A DNA stretch of 64,000 nt from Isoetes taiwanensis (Eukaryota > Streptophyta > Lycopodiopsida > Isoetales > Isoetaceae): NCBI GenBank assembly GCA_021234155.1, contig JAJEKV010000004.1, positions 3,119,487 through 3,183,486 on the forward strand, read 5' to 3'. Within the stretch, counting starts at the first letter, position 1. The number at the start of each line of letters is the position of its first letter. A model generated the notes under the pieces. The model saw nothing but the letters and a program-made list of their open reading frames with translations. It was not told the DNA's origin and did no database searches. Below, piece by piece: positions 11,628 to 24,581 of this stretch. The translations under genes and the position numbers were made by a program.

Positions 11628-12965
11628 TTATAGTGACCATCTTCCAATCATATCAGTATCATACAAATCCAATGAACTATTGTTTGAAGATTCAGATTGA
11701 TCCACCACAAACTGCCCTGGTAGACTTTCAGCAGAGTGAACCATCAACTCACGATCTTTGACAGTAACTAGGCTTGTATGGTCGTATGTATCAAGAATAA
11801 TTAATACTTGATTTCTCAAATGCAAGCATCTGTAACTTACCTTTAGCCTATTGGTTAATCCTCCAATATCAGGATAAGGAATATACCCAAAACAATCATC
11901 CAAGTTAGAAATGATCCTCCACCTTCCCATCATGTGTACAAGTAAATGGAATGTGTAGATTCATGTAAAGTGGCAAATCAGTGCATGTTTACTAACCTTG
12001 GTGATAATGGAAGTAAAAACAGTAGTATGCTCATGAATATCCATCCAAGGAAGCTCAAGAACCAACTCATCTTTGAAATCTGCAGTATACACTTGACGCT
12101 CAAATACTTCATCCCAAATAATGAACGAAGCATGTAACAAGTGATCATTCCTTAATAGAGACCAATTCAACTTCTGATACATGCTTTCATAACCACCTTT
12201 AGAAAGGCGTGCAAGTACATTCAAAGATCAATTCTGGTGCAACATACTCTGAAGCTTTGTACATGAAGCTTTGTACCAGTGAAGATAAACTAGCAACCTC
12301 AAGATAATCATCAATAAAAGGTACCTCTATCTGCTGAATGATATCGTGTGATGCATTCTCTACTATATGACATGAATCTAATTCATCTAACCCGAAAATT
12401 TGGTACTGTCTGTCATATTCACCTTCATAGAGCTGGAAGTCTAGTGACAAATGTGAAACATGATAGCCTTTCAGCAAATTCATATTGTCGTTGACAAGAA
12501 AAAATATATCAGACTGCTCTATGAATAATGGAAGGCATTCCTCTACTGTTTTATTTTCCAAAGAAGAAGTGACACACTGATCACCGTGAATCACAGGAAC
12601 TGGTAAGGTTATAATGTCAGCTAGGACTTCACAATTTACTTGTGACATGACATTACCTTCTCAATGAATGTGCTCAAACTTGGACTGCATACAGTCCCAT
12701 AGTGTCTTGGAACTAGGAAAATTACCTAAAATCCATGGATGTATTTCTGTATCAATTGCTAGGCAGATAGTACTAATGCAATTTCATCTACTGAATCAAA
12801 CTTTTTCTTGTCTTGTGCATCTATTCGTGTATACTTCCCAGTGATAATATCCAAATGTTCCTGTCCATAGTTGTAAAGAAGCTTTTGCATGAAACTCTTC
12901 CAGGTAGAATAATTATCCTTAGTCAAGAACTCAAACTCGATCAAGGACATCTGCCAAATATCCAT
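11628..12965 (-). pseudogene. gag-like start and unidentified ORFs of the outer Copia-type element
   Basis: From ATG 12965 the minus strand reads a Copia-type gag N-terminus (FEFLTKDNYSTWKSFMQKLL), continuing past a break as TEIHPWILGNFPSSKTLWDC. It then passes through three further open pieces: 12648-12199 (149 residues, acidic), 12224-11961 (about 87 residues) and 11933-11628 (about 101 residues). These later pieces do not resemble protease, integrase, reverse transcriptase or RNase H. They could be a diverged gag tail or a host sequence picked up by the element; I cannot name a family. Frames change between the pieces, so the unit is decayed. The inner Copia inserted just upstream of the gag ATG. 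Confidence 0.55.
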
Positions 12966-12979
12966 TCGGTAAGGATATC

Positions 12980-13326
12980 TGTTGCAATCAGCCTACACCG
13001 CAGATCCCTGCGTGAATGTTGCGGTAGGAACCCAAAGCGACTGTTCGAGTCGATCTTGTCACCCCTCTTAACCTCTCAGTTTATCGGCGCCTTTATACCG
13101 GTCCTTCTTCCAAATCTTCCCTGCAGACCGGATCCTAATCCGTCTCCTCTCTGCGATCAATGTTCTGCTGTATCGATTTGCCTTCTTGAGAGGCCCGGCG
13201 GGGCGCCGCTCCTTTTCTCCTTTTGTTGCTTGCCCACGGCGGCGTTTTGCCCTCTTACGCATTCTTTGCGTGTAACCTCTCAAACATTGATTTTGTCTTT
13301 ATTGTAAAAAGGCTAATATTCCAACA
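12980..13326 (-). repeat. 3' LTR of the inner Copia element
   Basis: 347 bases, partner of 36763-37114. Preceded (minus strand) by the polypurine tract at 13327-13338. Many differences from the 5' LTR are losses of one or two bases at CAG or CTG sites. Confidence 0.9.
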
Positions 13327-13338
13327 TTCTCCCCCTTA
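13327..13338 (-). promoter_or_regulatory. Polypurine tract of the inner Copia element
   Basis: On the minus strand AAGGGGGAGAA directly precedes the TGTTGG start of the 3' LTR, the expected plus-strand primer position. Confidence 0.8.
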
Positions 13339-13375
13339 GCCTTTACAATCCATAACTCCCACTTGGGTCATAGCA

Positions 13376-16300
13376 GGGTAAAAGCATGAAAGGGTGTCTA
13401 TAAATGTAGCCCTTTTTGTACATATACATATGTACCGAATGCACATTTTGGAATAAGCTTGTCATCATGACCCGCTAGTAGCGCCATGATTAATGGCTAT
13501 CCACCACTCTGGAAACCGCACAATTTTGGATGAAATTCTTTACCAAATTCTTTCTTGGTTTGCCTCGTTCACTATCCGCCCTGCCTTCTCTGCTTGAATT
13601 CCGATCACGCGAATTCTTCATCTAGCTATGGTCCCAAAATGCCCCGGATCGGTGCTTGCTCATCACCACGACCCAAGCAATAAGCCCGGTGCTTAGGCAT
13701 TGGAATCTTACCTCCAAGGAGTTCACGTTTGGGTTACGATGTGATCAAGCCAAAGACCTCAGATAAACATCGAGAGGCCCACATACCCAACCTAGAGATG
13801 GTTATGAATGAGGTATGGGGTGAAGCTCCAAAAATAGGCGAGGATTCAAGGAAGGGAGAATTGAGAATGCATGGAAAGATGATTTTTTAAATATTATGAA
13901 TTGGTTTATGGCAAGAAACATGTTACAAACCATTATATTTCTACCTATTTTGCGAGCATTTGCTCTTCACTTGAAGGGGCCTTGTTGATTGGATGGGCGT
14001 GGCTAGGACCGCCAAAAGATCTTGCCAAAACTTCAGAAATTACTGAGGAGGACCCTACAGCGGGTAAATCCTCAAATATCAAAGCGGGACATCGTATTGC
14101 GTGAGAATATTAGAGCCACAGGTTATTCTAGATCAGATGTTGACACAATAAAGCGATTACTTAAGCATGGGTTGGAGGGAAAACTAACCTATTGAATGAA
14201 GTAGAAACCTTTGGAAGAAAAAGGAGGGATGCATTGAAGGTCATCGGTAGGATTGAGGGTAGAAAAGGATATACTATCAGAAGATGCTGCGGCAATCTGC
14301 CAGAAAATAGATGAGACAAAGCAGGGAATTTGACAAATTGTCCTAGGATCTGCTGGAAATCAAGTTATCTTGGTGTTGAAGTACAAGTTGGAAGACTTGG
14401 TTATGAGTAGACATGAGAAAAGCGGCACTCTTCTAAGCTAGAAATTGGTTTTTTGAGGAAGCAACTAAAAAAAATTGAAAGGCATGAAATCTCAATTGAA
14501 CAAGCAAAGGAAAAACTTAATTGCATTGAATTGGTTCAGCAAAAAGGCATTCCTGATTTTTTGGATTTCATGGGGAGAAGCGGGACCTATTGTTACGCAC
14601 CGAGGCCCTACTGTAGGAGCTACTTCTATAAAGCGAGTTCATCACATTAGGTTCATGTACTGTTGTGGCCAAGGCTTTGGCAAAACGGTTTGTTCTTTAC
14701 TAGCTCCATGCGAGAGATGCTTATTACCTCTTACGCTTGTGTTATCGGTCCATGAAAGGCGAAATTGCATAAAAGGTTGCATCACGGGATGAGGGCATTC
14801 GAATTTAGCTTGGTTTCCCTTTGTGAAAGGTATGCATTGCTCTCAACTAATTTAAACTTATATTTCTCTTAGTTCTACATGTATGGCTTTCAGTGCATTG
14901 CTATTCCTTGTACATGTATAACTTTTATTGTACATCATGTAGAGGTACATAGGCATATATTTGCTTGTTTATTGATGCTTTTATTTTTGAGCTTGAATTT
15001 GCGGTTGTATCGAGTTGTACATGTATCTAATGGAGTCTACATCTGCAAATAGATGTACATGCATTTATTTTTAGAGTGCATCTGTAGATGGATTCATAAG
15101 TATGTGCATTTTTACATATATGTGTTTTTTGGGCATAGATCTACATTCCCTAGCTTGGATACACAGGTACATCACGGGTACATCTGGGTGCATTGAGGTA
15201 CATCTATGTACATTGAGGAACATGTACATGTACATTTGGCTCTGATTAAATGTAGTTCACATTACATTTGGTACATTTATGTACATGAAATGTACATGTT
15301 GAAGCGAGAATGTACCGGATATTTCTCATTGTTTAAGTTACGTTTTTCATGTTCTTTTATGTCTATTGAAATTTAGATCATTTGTTTGTTTGCGAGATGA
15401 AATTTTGTTCCTATCGGAAGGAGCTTTAATGGCTGATGTTCTTGAGCCATGCATCGACTCTCTTCTGATTTTATTGAGCATAAGCGGGGCCGAATCGTAG
15501 ACCCTCAACCTTCAGCTCCGGATCACCAATGACATTTTCGGTGCCGTAATAGAACCATACGCAGCGAGTGCCTCCTCGAACATGGCAAAGTGAAGTTGAG
15601 GAAATAGAGAGGATGGCACTTGAGAAAGCTAAAAGCGATTGCGGTCGCGAGCCTTCAATGGCTAGCGCTTGAGAAAAACTTTCATCACCAAGTGCTAAAT
15701 TAGTAATTGGAGAAGCTCCTAAGAAAGATTAAACCACGTCACCGGCATCATCTGCGGTGCGATTACGTACATTACGAAGCTACAAAGGACCACAGATCCA
15801 GATTTTATCGGGGAGATACCGGGGAAGAAGAGGAAGTTGAGTTGGTAGTTGAGTCCACTCCAAAGAGGAGGCAAAAGAATCTTTGGTGATGTAACTCAAG
15901 AGCAAAAGAGCAGGCAAAATCTCCGGCAACAAAAATGTCCTCGAAAAGAAAATCTCCGGGCAAAAAAGTGCCACCACCACCAAGAAAGAGGTATGTCCAA
16001 GATGAACTAATTTTGTTAAACATCTCAGATTTATGATAATTAACCACATTTTTTTTGTACATAGGACGATCCGCAGGCCGTGAAGGAAGCTGATCTGGCG
16101 AGTCGGGCAGGAAGAGGAAGAGGAGCTACAAGCAAATATTGATGTGATAACAAATAAGGTGCGGCGAGTCCACGAGAAGATCTTTGAAGCGGTGATGAAT
16201 TTACAAGGTGAGTAATATACAATTGATTACAATAGATATATTCTTTTGCTAATCTTTTTGTTTCCTTATGCAGTTTAGTGAAGCGGTGAAAAGGTTGGTT

Positions 16301-16576
16301 CCATTCCTCCTTATAGGGACTATCCTCCTAAGCTGCACCCTCTATCTTTCAAAGTGATGTTGATGATTGACCTCTAAGATGGTAGATGTCTATGGGAGGT
16401 AGGCTAGCATTTCAACATATTTATGTTATTTCATTCCCTAAGTCACTCATCTTATGTATTAATATGTATTACGGATTTGTGTCAGGGTACCTTTGTAGCG
16501 GTCTTCCATCGATTGGAAACACAAGTTTTTATGGTTCAACAGGACACCTTCAGAATTTTTGTGAATGCCCTCAAGA
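13376..16576 (+). repeat. Copy A: left-half duplication of the large DNA element
   Basis: Aligns with 20424-23668 from the terminal inverted repeat through the TGTACAT-rich intron and the basic/acidic exons, then diverges. Copy A is the more decayed one, with many one- and two-base losses; the recognisable reading frame pieces are a segment near 13890-14100 (MNWFMA-like), a coiled-coil piece at 14453-14580 (ERHEISIEQAKEKLNCIELV) and the splice site pair around the PPPRKR segment near 15990. Confidence 0.8.
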
Positions 16577-17905
16577 GCGAGGGGAGATATGGGCATGAAC
16601 GAGGAAGGGACTGGCGACTTCTTTACCATAGGATTGACAAGCTGAGAGGTCCTTCAATATTGTCATCGTTTGTCCTTGGGTGAGTCACATCGCATACTAT
16701 CATTGCTCATGATGCGGGTGCGTCAAAGTTATTAGGGAGGGATGCCTAATATATGATGTTAAAGATAATGAGGCTGCTTGCGAAGCGAGAGCGGAAGATG
16801 GCACATGTGATCTTTATTATGATAGCCATCTTTGTCGGGCGAATATGATATTGCTAAGGCCAAGGGTGACAATAGCGGTGCATGGGAATGTTTTCTTCTA
16901 GATGATCGGACTTAAGAACTATATTCTATGATACGGATCAGGATCGGTCGAGAACGAGGATGAGTCGAGAAGAGAATGAGGATGGGGACCCCCTCTAAGT
17001 GGGAAATCAAGTCTGAGCTACAAACTAGGGAGAAGGGGCCCTTAAATAAAAATGGATTTCCCCGGCATTTCCTCCAATTGATACAACTGCTTGGAGCTTC
17101 ATGTTGGAGGTTATATTGCCAGAAGGCTCTTATAGGTGTTAGAAGATGTCTTTGCTTTGTGAGTGATGGCAGGCCAAAGACTTTCTTGAACCATTCCTCA
17201 TGCATGTGCTTGCCAAATCTCCTAAAGGCCCTTATGGCAACCTGAAATCATCAGCAATCAAAAGTCTCGTAGACTTGTCCAATTCGAAAGTGGGCGATGG
17301 TTACGGTGAGGGAACTAGTAATCCATGGCACGAAAAGGAAAGCAATGAACAAATAGGCTGCTAAGCGGCTGCTCAAAGTAATGTGATAAAGTGGCGAACT
17401 TAGGGAATATCCTTGCCTCCCTTGAGGGTGATGCAAGCAACAATAGGAGATTCACGGGTTAACAATGAACTAATTGTGAGGATAGCGGCGAAGAAGGCAA
17501 CCAAAGGCGACTCTAGTGATTCCGCGGGTTTGCCAAATCAATAGTAAAATAATGTCGGTTGTGAAGGGCCTTGTGGAACTAATAGAAAATAACAATTCTA
17601 ACGATCGGAAAAACCACGGCGATTAAAAGGGTGGCGAAGGGAGAATAGCGCCAAACGGCGGTAATGGCCCGAAGATGATAGGTATGGCCTTGCCCGCGAA
17701 ATCAGCGCCAGCGGATTTTAATTATTAATACCTTTGAATTAAATCGCGCCCGGGCGTGCTTTGATTATTTTTACCGTTGTCAAACAAATTCCGTGGCGAT
17801 TTGGTTAAGACTATCTCAAAATCACGCTTTGGCGTTTGTATTGTTTGTGTTATCGTATCTTCTTGACGGATATATGTTTGATGTTTCAGCTTCCATTGCG
17901 TTTCT

Positions 17906-18370
17906 AAGAAGGTTGTGGTGTTAGACCTAAGCGGAGTCCTTTGCAATTTTCGAAAAATAAAAGTGGCTAGAGATCGGTTTCATCGGACACCCGGTAGAAT
18001 CAAACACCAAGTGGATCTATCTGCGGCCGCGCTTGAAGGAGATGCTAGATGAGGCATTCGGGTTATTTCGAGTTGGTATTTGGTCATCCATGGAACTAAG
18101 GAACATCAAGGATACTTTGGAGCAGGGGAAATCGTAGACATTGGTTGACCTTTTGGGATCGAGAACAAATGTGTGAAGTTCACTAATCCCAAGGATCCAA
18201 CGAGCAAGCCTATCTTCATCAAACACTTGAGTAACATGATGGGCGAACTTGGTATCGAGAATAAGGATGATATAATCATAGTGGATGATGATGCTCTCAA
18301 ATGCTTCTACAATCAAATGCAGGCCACTGAATCCACCATCTTACGATCCAAAAACTTAGCGACGAGATGA
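17906..18370 (+). pseudogene. FCP1-like HAD phosphatase domain in the large element (copy A side)
   Basis: Pieces in order on the plus strand: KKVVVLDLSGVLCNF at 17906 (HAD motif I position), then WIYLRPRLKEMLDEAFGLFR and VGIWSSMELRNIKDTLE at about 18011-18120 (motif II region), and TNPKDPTSKPIFIKHLSNMM plus DDIIIVDDDALKCFYN at about 18180-18310 (motif IV region). The order and spacing match the plant FCP1-like HAD family that carries DLNGLL in motif I. The second aspartate of the DxDx(T/V) catalytic motif is Ser here, which would abolish normal phosphatase chemistry unless the variant is tolerated. Two frame changes make the copy non-functional as read. It lies between copies A and B. Confidence 0.7.
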
Positions 18371-18479
18371 TTTTACGGTGAAGTTTGTGTCTAATATGCA
18401 TAATTTGGCTATGGGGATGGCCGGTGGGTGAAGTGTTAGATTCATACCCGGGCTGGATAGAGCGGTGACATGGAATCAC

Positions 18480-20423
18480 ACCTTGTTAAATCGTGGAAAA
18501 ACATGGATTGATCCTTAATGTTTTATTGGAATATATGATATTTTTGTATGATATTTGTGCCATGTATCAATAATTTGAGTGCGGAATTGCCTGCATAAAT
18601 AATGCAATCTGTTATTATCAAACCTAATATTATCATCTAAATGCTCTTCAATTTTGGTCCCATCTATGTTTGCAACTTGCTCTTCATTTTGCATATTTCA
18701 ATTAGCATATGAAGCGTCTGCGTGAATCGCAACCTTATGTTATTTTTGAAGTAAAAAAAAGATTAAAAAAACAAAAACCCCCTAGAAGACAACAGCAGGT
18801 TGGCGTGATTTTGGAGTTGACATAATCCCAATTTAATTTGATGATGGTTAAAAGCCTAAAAATTGATGATGCCTAGCTCCATCATCATTCCATTTAACAT
18901 CGGCCAATTGTTCAAATGGCCGAAAGCATTCCTTTTTATTATCTATTTCTTTGAGGAGATATGAGAACTCCATTACTGCTTAACAGCTAGGGTGGCAGCT
19001 GATCCCAATTGGCCAGCACACAAAAGCTTAGATCTATAGGTGCAGCCCACCTATTCTTATTTTGATGATGCTAAATAACAGTTGTCATTTCTTGCGTCTC
19101 AAGTTAGTACCTCGCAGCAATTCAAGACATACATAATATACGTGTAGCCGATTCAAGGGCTATATTGCATCAATTTTTGATGTACTTGATGTAGATGATT
19201 TTCAAACAGAGAATAGTGAACAACTCTATATACATGAACATGCGTTTTGGTTAAGGGAAAAGCCTAAAAATCGATGATGCCAAGCTCCATGATGCAAACT
19301 TAAATGCAACGATACCTTGCACCCATCCTTTGATGTCATCAAGCATTCTGTTTTCATTTATCTATGCAGCTCTTTTCCGATTTGAGAAACAATGGAGTAA
19401 ACTTTGCTCATCAAGCGTTCAAATATCTCATGCAAACCTCTGAATATCTACCATAAATAAACCAATTTAAATGATAAGCTTTGAAATAATCAACCAATGC
19501 AAAACATAAGAGATCTCGACATGTTAATCAATTCTTACACGAACATACGGTCCATTCCTAGCAAATCATTCATCCATGGCGGTAAGCTTGATGCTTGTGA
19601 TAGCCAAAAGAAACCTGAGAAGACAACATCATTTGCAGCGGCGAAAGAAGAAATGGCTTAGGGCTTCTAAGGTCGATTCTAGCAAATCATTCCCCATGAG
19701 CAGCAGCTTGATGCTTGTGATAGCCAAAAGAAATCTGAGAAAACGACATATGGCGCTGCAGCGGCGAAGAAGCGGATTAGGGCTTCTAAAGGGATGCCAT
19801 TACCACCGGGAACATATGAATAGGCGATGTAAGGGAAAGGGGCAAACACAAAAGGAAGAGCAAAAGAAAAACTTATGGCATTTAGGATCACCATGGGCGT
19901 AGTGCAATAGAAGAGGGGAGAAAATTTTGCAACGGAAACAAAAAACCCTGGCGTGGAAGATCTTGGCGTTGACTCGATTACAGCGGAAGAAGGTGAAGCC
20001 GAGAAACGGAAGAGTGCAGCGGAAACAAAACCCTAGAAAACAAAAAGCTAGAGCTGATCTCGGCCCTTTAATTCATTTCGGGACGATCTTAGCCCTTCAA
20101 ATTAGAGCGTGGTCCATTACTTGCACTAAAACATTATAATATAAGATACAAGAATTTAGCGCCGGCGGGCTGCGTGCCTATGAAACCTAGGTGTTGAATC
20201 AAAATATGATTATGACAAAATATATTTTTGAGGCGTCAATATAGCAAACTACAATTTCAAGAGCCTTTTCTCTTAAATAATTGTACCTTTGTTAAGTGAG
20301 ATCTTTGGATAGCGTATTGTTGGATACCATTGGCCCAAATTAGATGCATGACAAAGCGCTCAAGTCAATGAGAACTTTTTGAATTTCTCTTATGAATAAC
20401 AATTCAAAATTATGGATGGGTTA
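18480..20423. repeat. Spacer between copies A and B with local tandem duplications
   Basis: No recognised gene. About 125 bases are duplicated in tandem at 19558-19680 and 19681-19805 (AAGCTTGATGCTTGTGATAG and the following AGCCAAAAGAAA block). A looser repeat (AAAGCCTAAAAATYGATGAT) occurs near 18848 and 19260. Plus-strand open frames across the tandem repeat are rich in K and R and have no domain. Confidence 0.5.
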
Positions 20424-20701
20424 GGGTAAAAGCATGAAAGGGTGTCTATAAATGTAGCCCTTTTTGTACATATACATATGTACGAATGCACATTTTTGGA
20501 ATAAGCGTCATCATGACCAGCTAGTAAGCTGCCATGATTAATGGCTATCCACTACTACGAACCCATAATTATCGGATTTTGAAATTCTTTCCCAAATTCT
20601 TTCTTGGTTTGCCTCTCGTTCACTATCCATGCCTTCTCTGCTTGAATTAGATCACGAATTCTTCATCTAGCTATGGCCCCAAAGCGCCCCCGGATGAGTG
20701 C

Positions 20702-21136
20702 TTGCTCATCACCACGGCCAAAAAGCAAGACCCGGTGCTTCGGCGGTGGAATTTTACCTCCAAGGAGTTTACGTTTTGGGTTACTGAGGTGATCCAAGCC
20801 AAAGACCTCCGTGATAAACACATCAGAGGCCACATACCCAACCTAGAGATGGTTATGAGCGAGGTATGGGGTGAAGCTCCAAAAAAGCGACGAGGATTCA
20901 AGGAAGGGAGAATCAGGCATGGAAAAGATGATTTTTTAAATATTATGAATTGGTTTATGGCAAAAAGCGGGTTACAAACCATTATATTTCAACCTATTTT
21001 GCAGAGCTTGTTGATTGGATGGGCGTGGCTAGGACTGCCAAAGATCTTGCCAAAACCCTCATTCGAGGCATTCTGAGAGGACCCTACAACTTGGTAAATC
21101 CTCAACTATCAAAGCAGGACATCGTATTGCGGTGAG
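20702..21136 (+). CDS. Unrecognised protein exon in the large DNA element (copy B)
   Basis: Open for about 125 residues: WNFTSKEFTFWVTEVIQAKD, then HIPNLEMVMSEVWGEAPKKR and NIMNWFMAKSGLQTIIFQPI; a frame change near 21000 gives VDWMGVARTAKDLAKTLIRG and GPYNLVNPQLSKQDIVLR up to 21136. An upstream in-phase start needs one more frame change near 20700 (MAPKRPRMSA at 20673). The same sequence, more decayed, is in copy A at 13640-14110. Conservation of both copies at protein level and the following intron-like TGTACAT region suggest a true exon of an element gene. I know no family for it. Confidence 0.4.
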
Positions 21137-21499
21137 AATATTAGAGCCACAGGTTATTCTAGATCGGATGTTGACACAATAAAATGATTACTTAAGCATG
21201 GGTTGGAGGAAAACTAACCTATTGAATGAAGTAGAAGCCTTTGGAAGAAAAAAAGGAGGGATGCATTGAAGGTCATCGGCGGATTGAGGGTAGAAAGGAT
21301 ATGCTATCAGAAGATGCAAAGCAGATCTGCCGGAAGAAAATAGATGAGACAAAACAGGAATTTGACAAATCGTCCCAAGATCCTTTGGAAATCAAGTTAT
21401 ATTGGTGTTGAAGTACAAGTTGGAAGACTTGGTTATGAGTAGACATGATAAAAACGGCCTCTTCTAAGCTAGAAATTGGTTTGCGAGGAAGCAACTAAA

Positions 21500-22460
21500 A
21501 GACATTGAAAGGCATGAAATCTCAATGGAACAAGCAAAGGAAAAACTTAATTGCATTGAATTGGTTCAGCAAAAGGCATTCTGATTTTGGATTTCATGGG
21601 AGAAGCGGGACCTATTGTTACGCAGTATCCCTACCCTATAGGAGCTACTTCTATAGAAGCGATTCATCACATTTGAGTTCATGTACACATTTGTGGCCAA
21701 GGCTTTGGCAAAAAGCGGTTTGTTCTTTGCTAGCTCCATCGAGAGATGTTTATTGCCTCTTACGCTTGTGTTATCGGTCCATGAAAGGCAATTGCATAAA
21801 AGGTTGCATACGGGATGAGGGCATTGAATTTAGCTTGGTTTTCCTATTTGTGAAAGGTATGCATTGCTCTCAACTAATTTAAACTTATATTTCTCTTCAT
21901 TCATATTTGTTATTGTAATCTGCATAGTTCTACATGTATGGCTTTCGGTGCATTGCTATTCCTTGTACATGTATAACTTTTTAGTGTACATCTCTGTAAG
22001 AGGTACATAGGCATATATTTGCTTGTTTATTGATGCTTTTATTTTTGAGCTTGAATTTGCGGTTGTATCAGGTTGTACATGTCTCTAATGGAGTCTACAT
22101 CTGCAAATAGATGTACATGCATTTATCTTTAGAGTGCATCGTAGATGGATTCATAAGTATGTGCATTTTTTACATATATGTGCTTTTTTGGGCATAGATC
22201 TACATTCCCTAGCTGGATACACAGGTACATCACGGGTACATCCCGGATACATTGAGGTACCTCTATGTACATTGAGGAACATGTACATGTACATTTGACT
22301 ATAGTTAAATGTAATTCACATTACATTTGGTACATTTTATGTACATGAAATGTACATGCTTAGCCGAGAATGTACCAGATATTTCTCATTAGTTACTTTT
22401 TCATGTTCTTTTATGTCTATTGAAATTTAGATCATTTGTTTGTTTTGCGGATGAAGGCTG
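21500..22460 (+). other. Coiled-coil exon relic followed by TGTACAT-rich intron-like region (copy B)
   Basis: At 21505-21590 the frame reads ERHEISMEQAKEKLNCIELV, a short amphipathic helix. From about 21905 to 22375 the DNA carries at least a dozen TGTACAT/ATGTACA motifs and no open frame; the equivalent stretch in copy A is 14870-15310. The motif density is far above background and recurs elsewhere in the element. Confidence 0.5.
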
Positions 22461-22893
22461 TTCCTATCGAAGCATCTTTAATGGCTGATGTTCTTGAGCC
22501 ATCTGCATCGACTCTCTTCTGATTTTCTTGAGCATAATAAGCGGGGCCAGAATCTGTAGACCCTCAACCTTCCGACAATGACATTTCTGATTGCCGATAA
22601 TAGAACCATCACGCAGCGGTGCCTCCTCGAACATGGCAAAGTGAAGTTGAGGAAATTGAGAGGATGGCACTTGAGAAAGCTAAAGCGATTTGCGGTCTGA
22701 GCCTTCAATGGCTGGCACCAGTGAGAAACTCTTTCATCACCAAGTGCTAAATTAGTAATTGGAGAAGCTAAGAAAGATTAAACACGTCTCGGCATCATCT
22801 GCGGGTCCGGTTACGGACACTGTTACATAAGCTACAAAAGGACACAGATCAGATTTTAACCGGGGAGATACGGGGGGGAAGCTGAGTTGGTAG

Positions 22894-23266
22894 TTGAGTC
22901 CACTCAAAGAGGAGGCAAAAGAATCTTTGGTGATGGCACTCCAAAGCAAAAAAAAAAGCAGGGCAAAATCTCCAGCAACAAAAAAATGTCCTCAGAAAAG
23001 AAAATCTCCAGGCAAAAAAGTGCCACCACCACCTAGAAAGAGGTATGTCCAAGATGAACTAATTTTGTTAAACATCTCAGATTTATGGTAATTAACCACA
23101 TTTTTTTTGTACATAGGACACGATCACAGGCCGTGAAGGAAGCTGATCCTGATCCTTCTGAGTCGGAACCGGAAGAGGAAGAGGATCTACAAGCAAATAT
23201 TGATGTGATAACAAATAAGGTGCAGCAGTCCTCAGAAGATGCTGAAGCAGGTGATGAATTTACAAG
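22894..23266 (+). CDS. Basic/acidic nuclear-type protein, two exons, in the large element (copy B)
   Basis: A lysine-rich exon ends ...KKCPQKRKSPGKKVPPPPRK at 23042, followed by a GT-AG intron (23043-23116) and an exon at 23117-23266 reading RTRSQAVKEADPDPSESEPE, then an EEEED run and DLQANIDVITNKVQQSSEDA. The splice keeps the frame (AG/G gives Arg). Copy A preserves the same donor and acceptor near 15991 and 16063. The basic stretch looks like a bipartite nuclear localisation signal and the acidic stretch like a disordered tail. Position within a transposable element and duplication support a role in it, but the function is unknown. Confidence 0.5.
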
Positions 23267-24581
23267 GTGAGTAATATACAATTGATTACAATAGATATAT
23301 TCTTTTGCTAATCTTTGTTGTTTCCTTATGCGGAGTTTAGTGTGAAGCGTGAAAAGGTTGGTTCCATTCACTCCTTATAGGGAATTTGTCCTCCTAAGCA
23401 CGCACCCTCTATCTTTCAAAGTGATGTTGGCGAGTTCTGTTTGGAAGGCTGGACTTGACCTCTAAGATGGTAGATGTCTATGGGAGGTAGGCTAGCATTT
23501 CAACATATTTATGTTATTTCATTCCCTAAGTCACTCATCTTATGTATTAATATGTAATACGGATTTGTGTGCCGGTACCTTTGTAGCGATCTTCCATCGA
23601 TTGGAAACACAAGTTTTTTACAGTTCGATAGGACACCTTCAATTTTGTGAATTCCCTCAAGAGCGGGGCGGATGATGAGAACACAAACATAAAGGAAGGG
23701 TTGGATGGCATTTTGATTGCAAGATGCCAATACATATTTGTTCCAATTACGCAAGGCCCAAATGTGGCATTGGCAATACTTGTGCTTATTTGGTCCTTGA
23801 AAAGCTCTTTTTCCATCTATAGCTAGCCCAAGTATCTGGATCCTCTCTCTGTCAAAGGCTATGTACCCGATGCTAAAGTGGTCCAGAAGTAAGTATGAGT
23901 TTCTTTTTTTGTTTTTATGATTTGATTATTCTCATATTGCAATTTCTTATGCTTGATTTATTCTCACATTGCAATTTTGCGGGTTTCATAAGCTTGTGAT
24001 CAATAACATGATGCTCGGATCAACGGCTTAAGCCATGGTAGGAAGAACTTTGATGCTCACGTGTTACTGTCCTAAAATGCGAAACTAGTACCGGCAACCC
24101 TTGCATGTACATTGTGGCTTACATGCACAAATTCATAGATGCCGTGGTTGATGCACCAGTAAGCTCCATTTTTGTAAGTAGAACATGTTATTTTCCTATT
24201 AGTTATTTGTTGGTATAGTCCTCTAATACTTGTGCACCATGTAGATGACACCCGGTTGGTTCGATGCCTATGCCAAGTCGGAGGATCATCTAATGGAGGC
24301 ATTAATTGTAGAAGGCGAGATGAATATCTGGCGGTTGTTCCTACGGGGGTAGATAGTCTCTTTGACTTGTTTGTAAATTCAGTTTTGTATGAGCCATGCT
24401 CCGAGCTTCTTTGTACTCAATAAGTAATGAAAAAATTAATTTATTTGTCTCACTTACACCTGTGCAAATAACAATTGTGTAATTATCAATCGTTTTTTCT
24501 CAATTGTGTAATCACGGAATGTAATTATAAATTGTGAATCTCAAGTGTTTTTCTTTTGACGGGTGAATCATCTCTAATTCA

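Larger units (their letters stand above)
20424..23668 (+). repeat. Copy B: second left end and left half of the large DNA element
   Basis: Begins with the same terminal sequence as position 13376 and aligns with copy A to about 23668. It is the better-preserved copy. The left flank (GATGGGTTA) shows no target duplication with any right end I can find, so copy B is either an internal duplication or a nested copy that lost its own right end. Confidence 0.8.
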
